Shown piece by piece: positions 7,363 to 15,935 of a stretch of 21,565 nt of DNA; position 1 is the first letter of the stretch, and the number at the start of each line of letters is the position of its first letter. A model generated the notes under the pieces. The model did no database searches. It saw only the letters and a program-made list of their open reading frames with translations, and was not told the origin of the DNA. The position numbers and the translations under genes are program-made. Source of the stretch: DAOMOD01 sp964526035 (GTDB taxonomy: Bacteria > Pseudomonadota > Gammaproteobacteria > Xanthomonadales > BPKI01); assembly GCA_964526035.1 (NCBI GenBank), contig CAZGKE010000055.1, forward strand, positions 1 through 21,565. The letters are read 5' to 3'.

Positions 7363-8244
7363 TCAAAGCCTGACGGCGACGGCGTCCTGGCCGAGCCAGA
7401 AGGCGCGGTGCTCGACGAAGGTGGGCGGTTTGCCCAGTGCGCGCTGCACCTGATCCACGACCACCTGCGCGGTGGTGAAGGTGGTGCCGTACTGCTCGGC
7501 GCTGAGCGCGGGCGACTCGCTGCTGGGCAGGAAGCACACGCCGTCGTCGTCGAAGCCGACGCCGTACTCGGCCGCCGCATCCTCGCTGTGCACGGTGAAC
7601 AGCAGGATGCCGCCCGGCTCGACGGCATCGGCGAGCACCCGCAGCCACGGGCCCCACATCGGCACCGGCAGGTGGGTGAACAGCGACAGCACGAACACCA
7701 GGTCGTAGCGTCGCGGCAGTTGCAGCAGTTCCGGTTCGTGCGTCGACTCGACGGTGTCGACAGCGAACTCGCGGGCGAGGAATTCGCTGGCGCCGGGCAG
7801 CACCTCGGCGCAGGTCACGCGTCCCGGCAGCACCTTCGCCAGGTGGCGGGTGAAGCGGCCGTAGCCGGAGGCGAACTCGAGCACCTGCTGCATGCCGAGC
7901 AGCGGACGATCGAGCTTCTCGAGCAGCACCATCAGCTCGCTCAGCGTGCGCCAGCCGTCGGCAAGATAATCGCGCACCGGATTCAGGCAGCCCGGGTACC
8001 CGGCGAAGAAGCGAAAGATGTCGTCCTGCGGGTGGATGGCGCAGTTGAGGCGCATCCAGCGGCCGTAGCTGTCGGCGGTGTCGAGACGCTCGATGGCATT
8101 GTGCGCGACCAGGTTGGCCGGGTCGCGCGCGCGCACCTGTGCATACAGTCGCCCGGCTTCAGCGGGATCGTCTGCGAGCAGCTGCTGGGCGCGCTCCAGC
8201 AGGCGCGCCAGCTCGGCGTTTGGCGCGGGAGGAACCTCGGTCAT
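7363..8244 (-). CDS. SAM-dependent methyltransferase with a short helical N-terminal region
   Basis: A 293-residue protein. Residues 10-55 form a helical, TPR-like segment (LARLLERAQQLLADDPAEAGRLYAQV). The catalytic part has VLEFASGYGRFT at 121-132 as the SAM-binding loop and YDLVFVLSLFTHLP at about 180-193 as the post-II region. The glycine-rich loop is ASGYG rather than the usual GxGxG, as in Methyltransf_12/25-like proteins. The start at 8244 overlaps the upstream glutathione S-transferase stop by 4 bp (ATGA), so the two are coupled. It is convergent with the unrelated methyltransferase ending at 7329, only 33 bases away. The substrate is unknown. Confidence 0.85.
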   Translation of the reverse strand: MTEVPPAPNAELARLLERAQQLLADDPAEAGRLYAQVRARDPANLVAHNAIERLDTADSYGRWMRLNCAIHPQDDIFRFFAGYPGCLNPVRDYLADGWRTLSELMVLLEKLDRPLLGMQQVLEFASGYGRFTRHLAKVLPGRVTCAEVLPGASEFLAREFAVDTVESTHEPELLQLPRRYDLVFVLSLFTHLPVPMWGPWLRVLADAVEPGGILLFTVHSEDAAAEYGVGFDDDGVCFLPSSESPALSAEQYGTTFTTAQVVVDQVQRALGKPPTFVEHRAFWLGQDAVAVRL

Positions 8245-8861
8245 TTGCGCGGCGGCATCGCGGCGTCGTCGATCTGGTTGGCGCGCAGCCGCGCCGGGCG
8301 TTCGGCGATGCGCGCCCAATAGGCCTCGAACGCCGGCCGCTTGTCGATGGTGCCGAACTGCAGGCCCCAGCCGATCTGCGAGCCAAGGTAGACATCGGCG
8401 GCGCTGAACTCCGGCCCGGCCACGAAGCCAGCACCGGACACCGCGCTTTCCAGCGTATCCATGATCGTCTCGAAGCTGCCCCAGCCGACGAAGCCACGCT
8501 TGTCGTCAGGCACTTCGAAGCCGAGGTTGCGCATGGTGATCGCCGATTCCAGCGGAGCGGCAGCGAAGTACATCCAACGGTGGTAGGCGCCGCGTTCCTG
8601 GGGCGGCGGCGCCAGGCCGGCGGCGGGGAAGGCATCGGCGAGGTAGGCGCAGATCGCCGCGCATTCGGTCACCACCTGGCCGCGATGGGCAATCGCCGGC
8701 ACCTTGCCGAGCGGGTTGATGGCGAGGTAGGCGGGTGCCTTCATCGAGGTGCCGTACTCCAGCCACTCGGTGCGGTAGGGCGCGCCGACTTCCTCCAGCA
8801 TCCAGCGCGCGATGCGGCCGCGCGACATGGGGTTGGTATAGAGAACCACTTCATCAGTCAT
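8241..8861 (-). CDS. Glutathione S-transferase family protein
   Basis: A 206-residue cytosolic GST. The N-terminal thioredoxin-fold domain shows LYTNPMSRGRIARWMLEEVG with S13 in the position of the catalytic serine, NPLGKVPAI with the cis-proline at residues 49-56, and TE at 65-66 for the gamma-glutamyl contact. The C-terminal helical domain follows (FSAADVYLG is the usual N-capping region). The start at 8861 has AGGAG 9 bases upstream; the frame extends back to 8891 without reason to use it. It is translationally coupled to the methyltransferase that follows. Confidence 0.92.
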   Translation of the reverse strand: MTDEVVLYTNPMSRGRIARWMLEEVGAPYRTEWLEYGTSMKAPAYLAINPLGKVPAIAHRGQVVTECAAICAYLADAFPAAGLAPPPQERGAYHRWMYFAAAPLESAITMRNLGFEVPDDKRGFVGWGSFETIMDTLESAVSGAGFVAGPEFSAADVYLGSQIGWGLQFGTIDKRPAFEAYWARIAERPARLRANQIDDAAMPPRK

Positions 8862-8943
8862 CGGCACGAGCTCCTGGGCTGGGGGCGTCACCTCAACACA
8901 GGCGGCCGGTCAGCGGCAAGTGCTGGGCGCAAGCCGGTGCCGG

Positions 8944-9693
8944 TCAGCGCATGCGACCGTCAAAGGGCGGCCAGCCGAGGCCTTGCATCAGCGTCGCCCA
9001 TTCGTCATCGCATGGCGCCGTGATCTCGATCGGCTGGCCGCTGAAAGGATGGTCAAGGCGCACGCGCCAGGCGTGCAGCATCAGCCGATACACCCCGAAA
9101 TGCTGGCGCAGCGCACGATTGTGGCGCCCGTCGCCGTGGCTGGTGTCGCCCAGCACGTGGTGGTGGATGTGGTGGAAGTGGCGGCGGATCTGGCGATAGC
9201 GGCCGCTTTCAGGGCGCGCCTCCAGCAGCGACCAGCGCGCGCTGTCGTAGCGGCCGATGGCGATTGGCAGCTCGACGCTGTGCAGCAGTCGCCAGCGGGT
9301 GATCGCCGGCCTGCGTTCGGGTTTGCCGGGCGCGTCCAGCGGGTAGTCGATGCAACCGTCGGCGCCCGGCCAGCCGCGCACCATGACCAGGTAGACCTTG
9401 TCGACGCTGCGCGCCATGAACTGCTCGCCAAGCCGCGCGGCCGCGGCGCTGTCAAAAGCCGCCAGCAGCACGCCGGAGGTGGCGCGGTCGAGTCGATGCG
9501 CAAGGAATACGCGACGACCGAGCTGGTCGCGCAGCCGTGCGAGCAGCGAGTCGGTTTCGTCGGCGGCGATCCTGGATCGATGCGCGAGCAGCCCGGCGGG
9601 CTTGTCGACGGCCACCAGATGCTCATCCTGATGGAGGATGCGCAGCACCGAACCGGTGCTGGACTCGGGCTGCAGTTCGCTCCGCTCAACCAT
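8944..9693 (-). CDS. truC: tRNA pseudouridine(65) synthase TruC
   Basis: A 249-residue RluA-family pseudouridine synthase. HRLDRATSG at about residues 66-74 contains the catalytic aspartate D69. The N-terminus (LRILHQDEHLVAVDKPAGLLAHRS) and the late blocks (ESGRYRQIRRHFHHI, LGDTSHGDGRHNRA, LMLHAWRVRLDHPF) follow E. coli TruC closely rather than RluC/D, and no S4 domain is present. It modifies U65 of tRNAs. The ATG at 9693 overlaps the end of ubiB by 8 bp, suggesting coupling; an ATG at 9714 is also in frame. An 11-bp direct repeat, GCCGGTCAGCG, is found at its stop (8939-8949) and again at 8905-8915. Confidence 0.92.
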   Translation of the reverse strand: MVERSELQPESSTGSVLRILHQDEHLVAVDKPAGLLAHRSRIAADETDSLLARLRDQLGRRVFLAHRLDRATSGVLLAAFDSAAAARLGEQFMARSVDKVYLVMVRGWPGADGCIDYPLDAPGKPERRPAITRWRLLHSVELPIAIGRYDSARWSLLEARPESGRYRQIRRHFHHIHHHVLGDTSHGDGRHNRALRQHFGVYRLMLHAWRVRLDHPFSGQPIEITAPCDDEWATLMQGLGWPPFDGRMR

Positions 9694-11347
9694 CCCGCCG
9701 CGGCCAGGCGGCAAAGAATGCCCACGCGCCGCCGAGCGCGGCCATCAGCGCCGACAGCGGCAGGTTGAGGAGGCGATGATCGCCGGCATCCAGCCCCCAC
9801 AGCACGGCAGCGGCCACCAGCAGGCCGGAGCCGAGCACCGCGAACACGGTGCGCTTGTGGCCAACGCGCGAGGTGTCGGCCAGGGCGCGCAGGTCTTCGC
9901 TGCGCAGCTGCAGGGTCAGCCTTCCGCGCGTGGCCTGGTCGAGGTAGTCGTGCACCAGCCGCGGAATTTCCGGCGCGCGTTCCAGCCAGACCGGCAGGCG
10001 GTCGCGCAGATCCTTTGCGGCATAGGCCAGGCCGTACTTCTCGCGCATGATGTCAGCGAGCACCGGCTTGGCGGTGGCCCAGATGTCGATGTCGGGATCG
10101 AGCACGCGACCGACGCCCTCGATGTTGAGCAGGGTCTTCTGCAGCAGGATCAACTGCGGCTGCAGGATCAGCTCGAAGCGCTGTGCGGTGCGAAACAGCT
10201 TGATCACCACCTCGGCCACCGAGATCTGCGACAGCGGGCGGGTGAAGTAGGGCTCGCAGACGGTGCGCACCGCCGCTTCCAGCTCGTCGACGCGAACGTG
10301 CGGCGGCATCCAGCCGGACTCGATGTGCAGCTCGGCGATGCGCTTCCAGTCGCGGTTGAACAGCGCGGTGAAGTTGTCGGCGAGGTAGCGCTGGTCGACC
10401 GTGGGCAGCGAACCCATGATGCCGAAATCGAGCGCGATGAAGCGCGGGCTGCTGCCCGAGCCCGGATCGACCCAGACGTTGCCGGGATGGGCGTCGGCGT
10501 GGAAGAAGTTGTCGCGGAACACCTGGGTGTAGAACAGGCGCACGCCCTTGGCGGCGAGCTTCTTGCGATCGATGCCGGCGGCATCCAGTGCGGCGATGTC
10601 GTCCACAGGGATGCCGCGCACGCGCTCCAGCGTCAGCACCTCATCGTGCGTGTAGTCCCAGAACACTGCAGGGATATGCAGATCGGGCGAACCCTCGAAG
10701 TTGCGCCGGATCAGGCTGGCATTGGCGCCTTCGCGCTGCAGGTCGAGCTCGTGGTGCAGGGTCGACTCGATCTCGCGATAGACATCCAGCGGTCGCAGAT
10801 GGTCGGACTTGGGGTGATGGCGGTGGGCCAGTTCCGCCACCGCCTTCAGCAGACCCAGATCCTCGTCGATGCGGCGCGTGATGCCGGGACGCAGCACCTT
10901 GACCACCACTTCGCGGCCGTCATGCAGGGTGGCCGCATGCACCTGGGCGATCGAGGCCGAGGCCAGCGGCTTGATGTCGAAGCTGGCGAACAGTTCGGAC
11001 ACCGACTTGCCAAGCGACTTCTCGATGGCGGCCTGCGCCTGTTCACCGGGAAACGGCGCCACCTGGTCCTGAAGCATGGCCAGCTCGTCGGCAACGTCGG
11101 CAGGCAGCAGGTCACGACGCGTCGACAGCACCTGACCGGCCTTGACGTAGATCGGGCCAAGCGTCTGCAGTGCAAGGCGCAGGCGCGCACCGCGCGGAAG
11201 GGCGGCGATATCGGCCTTGGGTTTTGGCAACAGCACGCGCAGCCACTTGATCGGACGGAACAGGTGGGCGGCGTCGACCAGTTCGTCGAGGCGATAGCGC
11301 ACCAGCACCGCAGCGATGCGCAGCAGTGCGAAGGTGGGGCGCCTCAT
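9686..11347 (-). CDS. ubiB: Ubiquinone biosynthesis atypical kinase/ATPase UbiB
   Basis: A 553-residue protein of the ABC1/ADCK/UbiB family. Diagnostic features are all present: the KxGQ motif (K69-Q72), the alanine-rich loop ASASIAQVH at 129-137 in place of the P-loop, K150 in VVKVLRP, the ExD region HHELDLQREGAN, ADAHPGN with D285/N290, and ALDFG with D307. Two hydrophobic C-terminal segments (about 498-518 and 525-546) anchor it to the inner membrane. It acts as an ATPase supporting the aerobic ubiquinone complex. It overlaps the ubiJ stop by 4 bp and the truC start by 8 bp. The length fits the family. Confidence 0.96.
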   Translation of the reverse strand: MRRPTFALLRIAAVLVRYRLDELVDAAHLFRPIKWLRVLLPKPKADIAALPRGARLRLALQTLGPIYVKAGQVLSTRRDLLPADVADELAMLQDQVAPFPGEQAQAAIEKSLGKSVSELFASFDIKPLASASIAQVHAATLHDGREVVVKVLRPGITRRIDEDLGLLKAVAELAHRHHPKSDHLRPLDVYREIESTLHHELDLQREGANASLIRRNFEGSPDLHIPAVFWDYTHDEVLTLERVRGIPVDDIAALDAAGIDRKKLAAKGVRLFYTQVFRDNFFHADAHPGNVWVDPGSGSSPRFIALDFGIMGSLPTVDQRYLADNFTALFNRDWKRIAELHIESGWMPPHVRVDELEAAVRTVCEPYFTRPLSQISVAEVVIKLFRTAQRFELILQPQLILLQKTLLNIEGVGRVLDPDIDIWATAKPVLADIMREKYGLAYAAKDLRDRLPVWLERAPEIPRLVHDYLDQATRGRLTLQLRSEDLRALADTSRVGHKRTVFAVLGSGLLVAAAVLWGLDAGDHRLLNLPLSALMAALGGAWAFFAAWPRRDG

Positions 11348-11988
11348 GCCGGATCGCTTCCGCCGGCAGCGAGCGCGTCCGCCACGCGCTTGACGCGGAC
11401 TTCGAGCCGGTCGGCGGCCTCGCGCAGCAGATCGACCTCGTCGTAGAACTGCTCGGCCTCGGGTTGCGCCACCGCATCGCCGCTTTCCTCGCGCAGGTAG
11501 TCGACGGCGTCAGCGGTAAAACCCCTGGCGGCGCGCTGTACCCCGCCGATCGCGCCGCGCAGACCCTTGGCGACCTGGTGTCCGGCCACGTCGCCGAAGG
11601 CGCGCGTCAGGGGTTCCTCCCAGTCCGGATCGAAGCCGCGCATGAGCTTCTCGACGCGGCGTGCGAGGTCGGCGTCACCGGCAATCTCGATCTTGCCGAC
11701 CGGCGTGTCCTCGCCGCGCGCCAGCGCCATCGACAACAGGCTCCCGAGCGAGGCCTTGAGCGACAGGTCGGCGTCCTCGCCGGCCGGGCCGACTTCGAGG
11801 CGTCCATCGCGCGCCGTCAGCAGCATGGCGAGACCGAGATGACGCAGGTCGACGCGCACCGAGCGGCCTTCGAGCGCGCGGATCTTCTCGAGCGCCGCGG
11901 CATCCAGCGCAAGCGCGCGGTTGAGGGTGCCTTCGAGCAGACGTCCGAGGACGTCGAGGACAGGGTTGCGGGGCTGGGTGTCGTGCAT
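11344..11988 (-). CDS. ubiJ: Ubiquinone biosynthesis accessory factor UbiJ (SCP2 domain)
   Basis: A 214-residue protein with an N-terminal SCP2-like lipid-binding domain (about residues 10-110; LNRALALDAAALEKIRALEGRSVRVDL, ADLSLKASLGSLLSMA, VGKIEIAGDADLARRVEKLM). A coiled-coil C-terminus follows (about 175-208). UbiJ binds ubiquinone intermediates and scaffolds the Ubi metabolon. Direct linkage to ubiB supports the call; the usual upstream ubiE is not here, as the next gene upstream encodes a small exported protein. The ATG at 11988 lacks a ribosome binding site and lies six bases after a TAGAAT, so the transcript may be leaderless. Confidence 0.92.
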   Translation of the reverse strand: MHDTQPRNPVLDVLGRLLEGTLNRALALDAAALEKIRALEGRSVRVDLRHLGLAMLLTARDGRLEVGPAGEDADLSLKASLGSLLSMALARGEDTPVGKIEIAGDADLARRVEKLMRGFDPDWEEPLTRAFGDVAGHQVAKGLRGAIGGVQRAARGFTADAVDYLREESGDAVAQPEAEQFYDEVDLLREAADRLEVRVKRVADALAAGGSDPA

Positions 11989-11994
11989 CCGCCG

Positions 11995-12000
11995 ATTCTA
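11995..12000 (-). promoter_or_regulatory. Probable -10 element of the ubiJ-ubiB-truC operon
   Basis: On the minus strand TAGAAT (5 of 6 to consensus) ends six bases before the ubiJ ATG. No ribosome binding site lies between, and no clear -35 is seen. Confidence 0.5.
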
Positions 12001-12085
12001 CCTGTCCGCCGCACGCGAGCCGCGTCGACGCCCGCGAATAGGCCGCGTTCCCGCGGACCGTCCCGCGTGACAGCACACAGCAGGA

Positions 12086-12101
12086 CCCCGCGCCGGCGGG
12101 G
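12086..12101 (-). terminator. Possible terminator hairpin after the small exported protein gene
   Basis: A perfect 6-bp stem (CCCCGC with GCGGGG) and a 4-base loop begin 6 bases beyond the stop codon of the gene ending at 12108. There is no clear T-run afterwards, so at best it is a weak intrinsic terminator. Confidence 0.35.
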
Positions 12102-12107
12102 CGTTCG

Positions 12108-12473
12108 CTACTCGTCGTGAACGGCGGCCTTCAGACCGATCTCCAGCGCATCGGCCGACACCGAGGCCGGTTCGCCGATGCCGACGAGCATCACCGGGGA
12201 CATCGAGCCATGCGCTGAATCCAGATGCATGGCGATCTTCAGTCGATCATTGCCGGCGGCGGTCACCGTCAACGACAACGTGTAGCCGTCGGGGTCGGCC
12301 ACCTCCAGGCGTGCCGGTTCGCCGTCGCTGACGATGAACGATGGCGATGCGAACGACATCCCTTCATGGGAAAGCGTGGTTGCGACGAGATATCGCTCCG
12401 CGCCGACAGCGCTGCACGACAGCGCCAGCAGCGCAGCGAAGACCAGGACCGGCGTGGCGGTTGGTGACTTCAT
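12108..12473 (-). CDS. Small exported protein of unknown function
   Basis: A 121-residue protein with a clear Sec signal peptide (MKSPTATPVLVFAALLALSC, then SAVGA before the likely cleavage at ERYLV). The start at 12473 has a strong GAGGAG 6 bases upstream; the longer open frame to 12584 has no such site. The mature part of about 97 residues is rich in short beta strands (FIVSDGEPARLEVAD, YTLSLTVTAAG, SPVMLVGIGEPASVS). It resembles the small beta domains found in periplasmic regulators or secretin-associated proteins, but I cannot name the family. The cysteine in the signal region does not form a convincing lipobox. It may end at the hairpin just beyond its stop. Confidence 0.75.
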   Translation of the reverse strand: MKSPTATPVLVFAALLALSCSAVGAERYLVATTLSHEGMSFASPSFIVSDGEPARLEVADPDGYTLSLTVTAAGNDRLKIAMHLDSAHGSMSPVMLVGIGEPASVSADALEIGLKAAVHDE

Positions 12474-12593
12474 TCCGTTCTCCTCGATGATCAGCTTGCG
12501 ATTGGTTGCGTCGCGCGGTGACGGCGCCGCAAGACGCCCGGACCCACACCGCCGCCGCGAAACCATACGCCGGAAACGGGTCATCCAACCACT

Positions 12594-12773
12594 TCAGCGC
12601 TTCGGACCCACCAGCCACCAGATGATGAGACCGATGACCGGAAACAACAGGAGGACGAGAATCCAGATCACCTTGGCGGTCTGATCCGCCGAACTCTGCG
12701 CGGTCTTGATGATGGCCCAGATGACGATGATCAGCCAGATCAGTCCCAGCAGTCCGCCCACTTGCATGCCCAT
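12594..12773 (-). CDS. Small PLDc_N-type membrane protein (59 residues)
   Basis: A 59-residue ORF from the ATG at 12773, with AGGA about 8 bases upstream (a second ATG lies at 12767). It has two hydrophobic helices, about residues 5-22 (VGGLLGLIWLIIVIWAII) and 34-54 (KVIWILVLLLFPVIGLIIWW), joined by KTAQSSADQTA and ending in LVGPKR. The two-helix hairpin, the FPVIGLIIWWLVGP block and the basic end are those of the 'phospholipase D-nuclease N-terminal' domain, found alone in many small membrane proteins of unknown role. It has no catalytic HKD motif. It precedes the exported protein gene on the same strand and could share a transcript with it. Confidence 0.85.
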   Translation of the reverse strand: MGMQVGGLLGLIWLIIVIWAIIKTAQSSADQTAKVIWILVLLLFPVIGLIIWWLVGPKR

Positions 12774-12980
12774 GTGGCTATCCTCGCTTCAGCCGCGACG
12801 TCGCGCCCCAGCATCCGGCCGTCGCCACGGCGGCGTCAAGTGCGAGTCCAGGCATCAGTTCGAGTCTGTCGCTGCCGTGCTGACATGCTGCGCGTATCGC
12901 CATCGCGTCACAACGGCGCTTGCCCGGATACGCCCCGGGGCATAAGTTCGGCGGGTCTCATCCACGGCGTTGCCTCTTCC

Positions 12981-14870
12981 ATGGCCAAACAGCGATCCGC
13001 GTCAGACCGGGATCCCGGCGCCACCGCCGGCGCAAGCCAGCGCAGCCTGCGCGAACGCTTTGTCGCCCTGCGCAATCTGCGTCCCTTCCTGGTTCTGGTC
13101 TGGCAGACCAGTCGCTTCCTGACCATCGTCAGCATCGGCCTGCGCATGATCCGCGCGCTGCTGCCGGTGATCATGCTCTACATCGGCAAACTGATCATCG
13201 ACGAGGCGCTGCGCCTGGTCGCACTGGACAGCGGGCTGCAGAGCCTGTCGGCATGGTGGCATGGCGGCCTGCTCGACACGCTGCTGTGGCTGCTGCTGCT
13301 GGAGTTCGGACTGGCGGTGCTGTCTGATGTGCTGGGCCGCCTGGTGTCGCTGTCCGATTCGCTGCTTACCGAGCGATTTACCAACGCCACCAGCATCCGC
13401 CTGATGGAGCACGCGGCCACGCTCGACCTCGAGGACTTCGAGGATTCCGACCTGCAGGATCGGCTGGATCGCGCGCGCCGCCAGACCATGGGGCGGATGA
13501 CGCTGCTCAGCCAGCTGTTCGGCCAGGCGCAGGACGCGCTGACGGTGGCCGCGTTCGCTGCCGGACTGATCGTCTATGCACCGTGGCTGATGGTGCTGCT
13601 GCTGGTGGCGCTGGTGCCGGCCTTCATCGGGGAGGCGCACTTCAATGCGCTCAACTATTCGCTGAACTTCCAGTGGACACCGGAGCGCCGCCAGCTCGAA
13701 TACATGCGCCAGACCGGCGCCAGCGTGGAAACTGCCAAGGAGGTCAAGATCTTCGGCCTCAACAGTTTCCTGATCGAGCGCTACCGGGTGCTGGCGGAGC
13801 GTTTCTACCTGGCCAACCGCAAGCTCGCCGTCCGCCGCGCCGGCTGGGGCGGCTTCCTCACCATGCTCGGCACCGCCGGCTACTACCTGGCCTATGCCTA
13901 CATCGCGTGGCGGACGGTAAAGGGTGACTTCACCATCGGCGATCTCACCTTCCTGGCCGGCAGCTTCCGGCGCCTGCGCAACCTGCTCGAAGGCCTGCTG
14001 ATCGGCTTCACCCAGGTCGCCGGACAGGCACTGTATCTGGACGATCTGTTCTCGTTCTTCGAGATCGAGCCGGAGATCCGTTCGCCGGAGAATCCGCGGC
14101 CGGTTCCGAAGCCGATCCAGAGCGGCTTCGTGTTCGAGAACGTCGGCTTCCGCTACCCCAACGCCGAGCGCTGGGCGGTGCGCGGGCTGGATTTCGAACT
14201 GCGCGCCGGGGAAGTGCTGGCACTGGTCGGCGAGAACGGCGCCGGCAAGACCACGCTGGTCAAACTGCTGGCGCGGCTCTATGACCCCGACGAGGGGCGC
14301 ATTTTGCTCGACGGCCACGACATCCGTGAGTACGACCTGGAGGCCTTGCGCAACAGCATCGGCGTGATCTTCCAGGATTTCGTGCGCTACCACCTGACCG
14401 CCGCCGAGAACATCGCAGTGGGTCAGATCGACGCGCGTGACGACCGCGCGCGCATCGAGGAGGCGGCACGGCGCAGCATGGCCGATGAAGTGATCGCACG
14501 CCTGCCGGCTGGCTACGACCAGGTGATCGGCCGTCGCTTCAAGAGCGGCGTCGATCTCTCCGGCGGCGAGTGGCAGAAGATCGCCATCGCGCGCGCCTAC
14601 ATGCGCGATGCGCAGCTGCTGATCCTCGACGAGCCCACCGCCGCGCTCGACGCACGCTCGGAGTTCGAGGTGTTCCAGCGCTTCAAGGAGCTCTCCGACC
14701 AGCGCACCGCGGTGCTGATCTCACACCGCTTCTCCAGTGTGCGCATGGCCGACCGTATTCTGGTGATGGAACAGGGCCGCGTGGAGGCTGCCGGTACCCA
14801 CGAGGAGCTGCTGGCCGCGGGCGGTCGCTATGCCGAGCTGTTCGAGCTGCAGGCGGCGGGGTATCGCTGA
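12981..14870 (+). CDS. ABC transporter, fused permease and ATPase
   Basis: A 629-residue half-transporter. About five or six membrane spans occupy residues 40-340, including hydrophobic stretches near 48-72, 98-118, 184-216 and 288-310. The nucleotide-binding domain follows: Walker A GENGAGKT at 417-424, Q-loop VIFQD near 462-466, signature LSGGE at 526-530, Walker B LLILDE at 546-551 and H582 in the switch. It would work as a homodimeric exporter of the subfamily-B type; the substrate is unknown. The start at 12981 (MAKQRS) removes an arginine-rich, non-protein-like extension that runs back to 12762. No ribosome binding site is visible and no good promoter was found. A CATAAG lies about 30 bases upstream. 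Confidence 0.92.
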   Translation: MAKQRSASDRDPGATAGASQRSLRERFVALRNLRPFLVLVWQTSRFLTIVSIGLRMIRALLPVIMLYIGKLIIDEALRLVALDSGLQSLSAWWHGGLLDTLLWLLLLEFGLAVLSDVLGRLVSLSDSLLTERFTNATSIRLMEHAATLDLEDFEDSDLQDRLDRARRQTMGRMTLLSQLFGQAQDALTVAAFAAGLIVYAPWLMVLLLVALVPAFIGEAHFNALNYSLNFQWTPERRQLEYMRQTGASVETAKEVKIFGLNSFLIERYRVLAERFYLANRKLAVRRAGWGGFLTMLGTAGYYLAYAYIAWRTVKGDFTIGDLTFLAGSFRRLRNLLEGLLIGFTQVAGQALYLDDLFSFFEIEPEIRSPENPRPVPKPIQSGFVFENVGFRYPNAERWAVRGLDFELRAGEVLALVGENGAGKTTLVKLLARLYDPDEGRILLDGHDIREYDLEALRNSIGVIFQDFVRYHLTAAENIAVGQIDARDDRARIEEAARRSMADEVIARLPAGYDQVIGRRFKSGVDLSGGEWQKIAIARAYMRDAQLLILDEPTAALDARSEFEVFQRFKELSDQRTAVLISHRFSSVRMADRILVMEQGRVEAAGTHEELLAAGGRYAELFELQAAGYR

Positions 14871-14910
14871 GGCCGGGCGGCGGGGGCGCTGCGCTCACCG
14901 TGGACGCCGA

Positions 14911-15906
14911 TCAGACCGGATGGTTGACCAGCCATTTGGCGAGGCCGTCCATGCCGGTCTTGATGTCGAGTTCCGGCTCGTAGCCAAGGTCCTTCTTGGC
15001 CGCGCCGATGTTGAACCAGTGGGCGGTGGCGAGCTGGTTGGCGACGAAGCGCGTCAGCGGCGGTTCGCCCTTGAGCGGCAGCAGGCCCCAGGCCATTTCC
15101 ATCAGCCCGCCCAGCAGGTATGCGAGACCGTAGGGGATGCGCTTTTCGACGTTCAGCACCCGCGCCGCGGAAAGCATGCGGTTGATCATCTGCTCGGTGG
15201 CGATCGGTTCGCCCTGGCTGATGAAGTAGGCGTTGCCGGCGCAGGCCGCCCCCGGAGCCAGCGCATCCAGCGCCAGCACGTGCGCCAGCGCGGCGTTTTC
15301 CACATGCACCACGTCGATCTTGTTGCCGGGCTTTCCGATCAGGCGCAGGCGACCCTGGCGCGCGCGTTCCACGATGCGCGGCAGCAGGTGCGGATCGCCG
15401 GGACCCCAGATGAGATGCGGTCGCAGTGCACAGGTGGCCAGCTCGGGACTGTTGGCGCGCAGCACGCGGCGTTCGGCAATCGCTTTGGTGGCCGGGTAGT
15501 GGGCGAGGAAATGCTGCGCGTAGGGCAGCGACTCGGTGCCGTTGTTGATGTCCCTGTGGGAGTGCACGACGCTCGGCGTGGAGGTGTACACCAGCTTGCC
15601 GATGGCGTGGATGGCGCAGCCGGCGAGGACGTTGTCTGTACCCACCACATTGATCTGGTAGAAATCGTCCAGGCGGCCCCAGGGTGCGGCCAATGCCGCG
15701 GTGTGGATGACCGCGTGGAATCCGGCCATGGCGTCCACCACCACATCGAAGGCGGCGATGTCGCCCTGGACTTGAGTCACGCCGAGGGCATCGAGCGCGT
15801 TGTTGCGGGTACGCGCGAAACTGGTGACCTGATCACCTCGCGCGGCGAGCCGTCCGCAGATCGCCTGCCCGAGAAATCCGCCGCCGCCGGTGACCAGTAC
15901 CTTCAT
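14911..15906 (-). CDS. oleD: OleD, NADPH-dependent 2-alkyl-3-keto acid reductase
   Basis: A 331-residue extended short-chain dehydrogenase. TGGGGFLG at residues 6-13 binds the cofactor, YTST at 107-110 carries the catalytic serine/threonine, and Y137/K141 form the YxxxK pair (HYPATKAIAERRVL). OleD reduces the beta-keto acid made by OleA to a beta-hydroxy acid, the substrate of OleC. Membership of a complete ole cluster makes the assignment firm, where sequence alone would only say 3-beta-HSD-like. It starts 29 bases after the oleC stop and is probably co-transcribed with it. It is convergent with the ABC transporter, with 40 bases between. Confidence 0.95.
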   Translation of the reverse strand: MKVLVTGGGGFLGQAICGRLAARGDQVTSFARTRNNALDALGVTQVQGDIAAFDVVVDAMAGFHAVIHTAALAAPWGRLDDFYQINVVGTDNVLAGCAIHAIGKLVYTSTPSVVHSHRDINNGTESLPYAQHFLAHYPATKAIAERRVLRANSPELATCALRPHLIWGPGDPHLLPRIVERARQGRLRLIGKPGNKIDVVHVENAALAHVLALDALAPGAACAGNAYFISQGEPIATEQMINRMLSAARVLNVEKRIPYGLAYLLGGLMEMAWGLLPLKGEPPLTRFVANQLATAHWFNIGAAKKDLGYEPELDIKTGMDGLAKWLVNHPV

Positions 15907-15935
15907 CTGTGCCCCACTTCCCCGAGCCCCGAAGT

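Noticed and set aside
9638..11446. A 602-codon open frame on the plus strand opposite ubiB
   Set aside because: It is the antisense shadow of ubiB, which has every family motif; the product is rich in His, Gln, Arg and Gly with no domain.
13002..14393. A 463-codon open frame on the minus strand opposite the ABC transporter
   Set aside because: Low-complexity Gln/His/Glu composition typical of antisense frames in GC-rich genes; the plus strand has all the ABC motifs.
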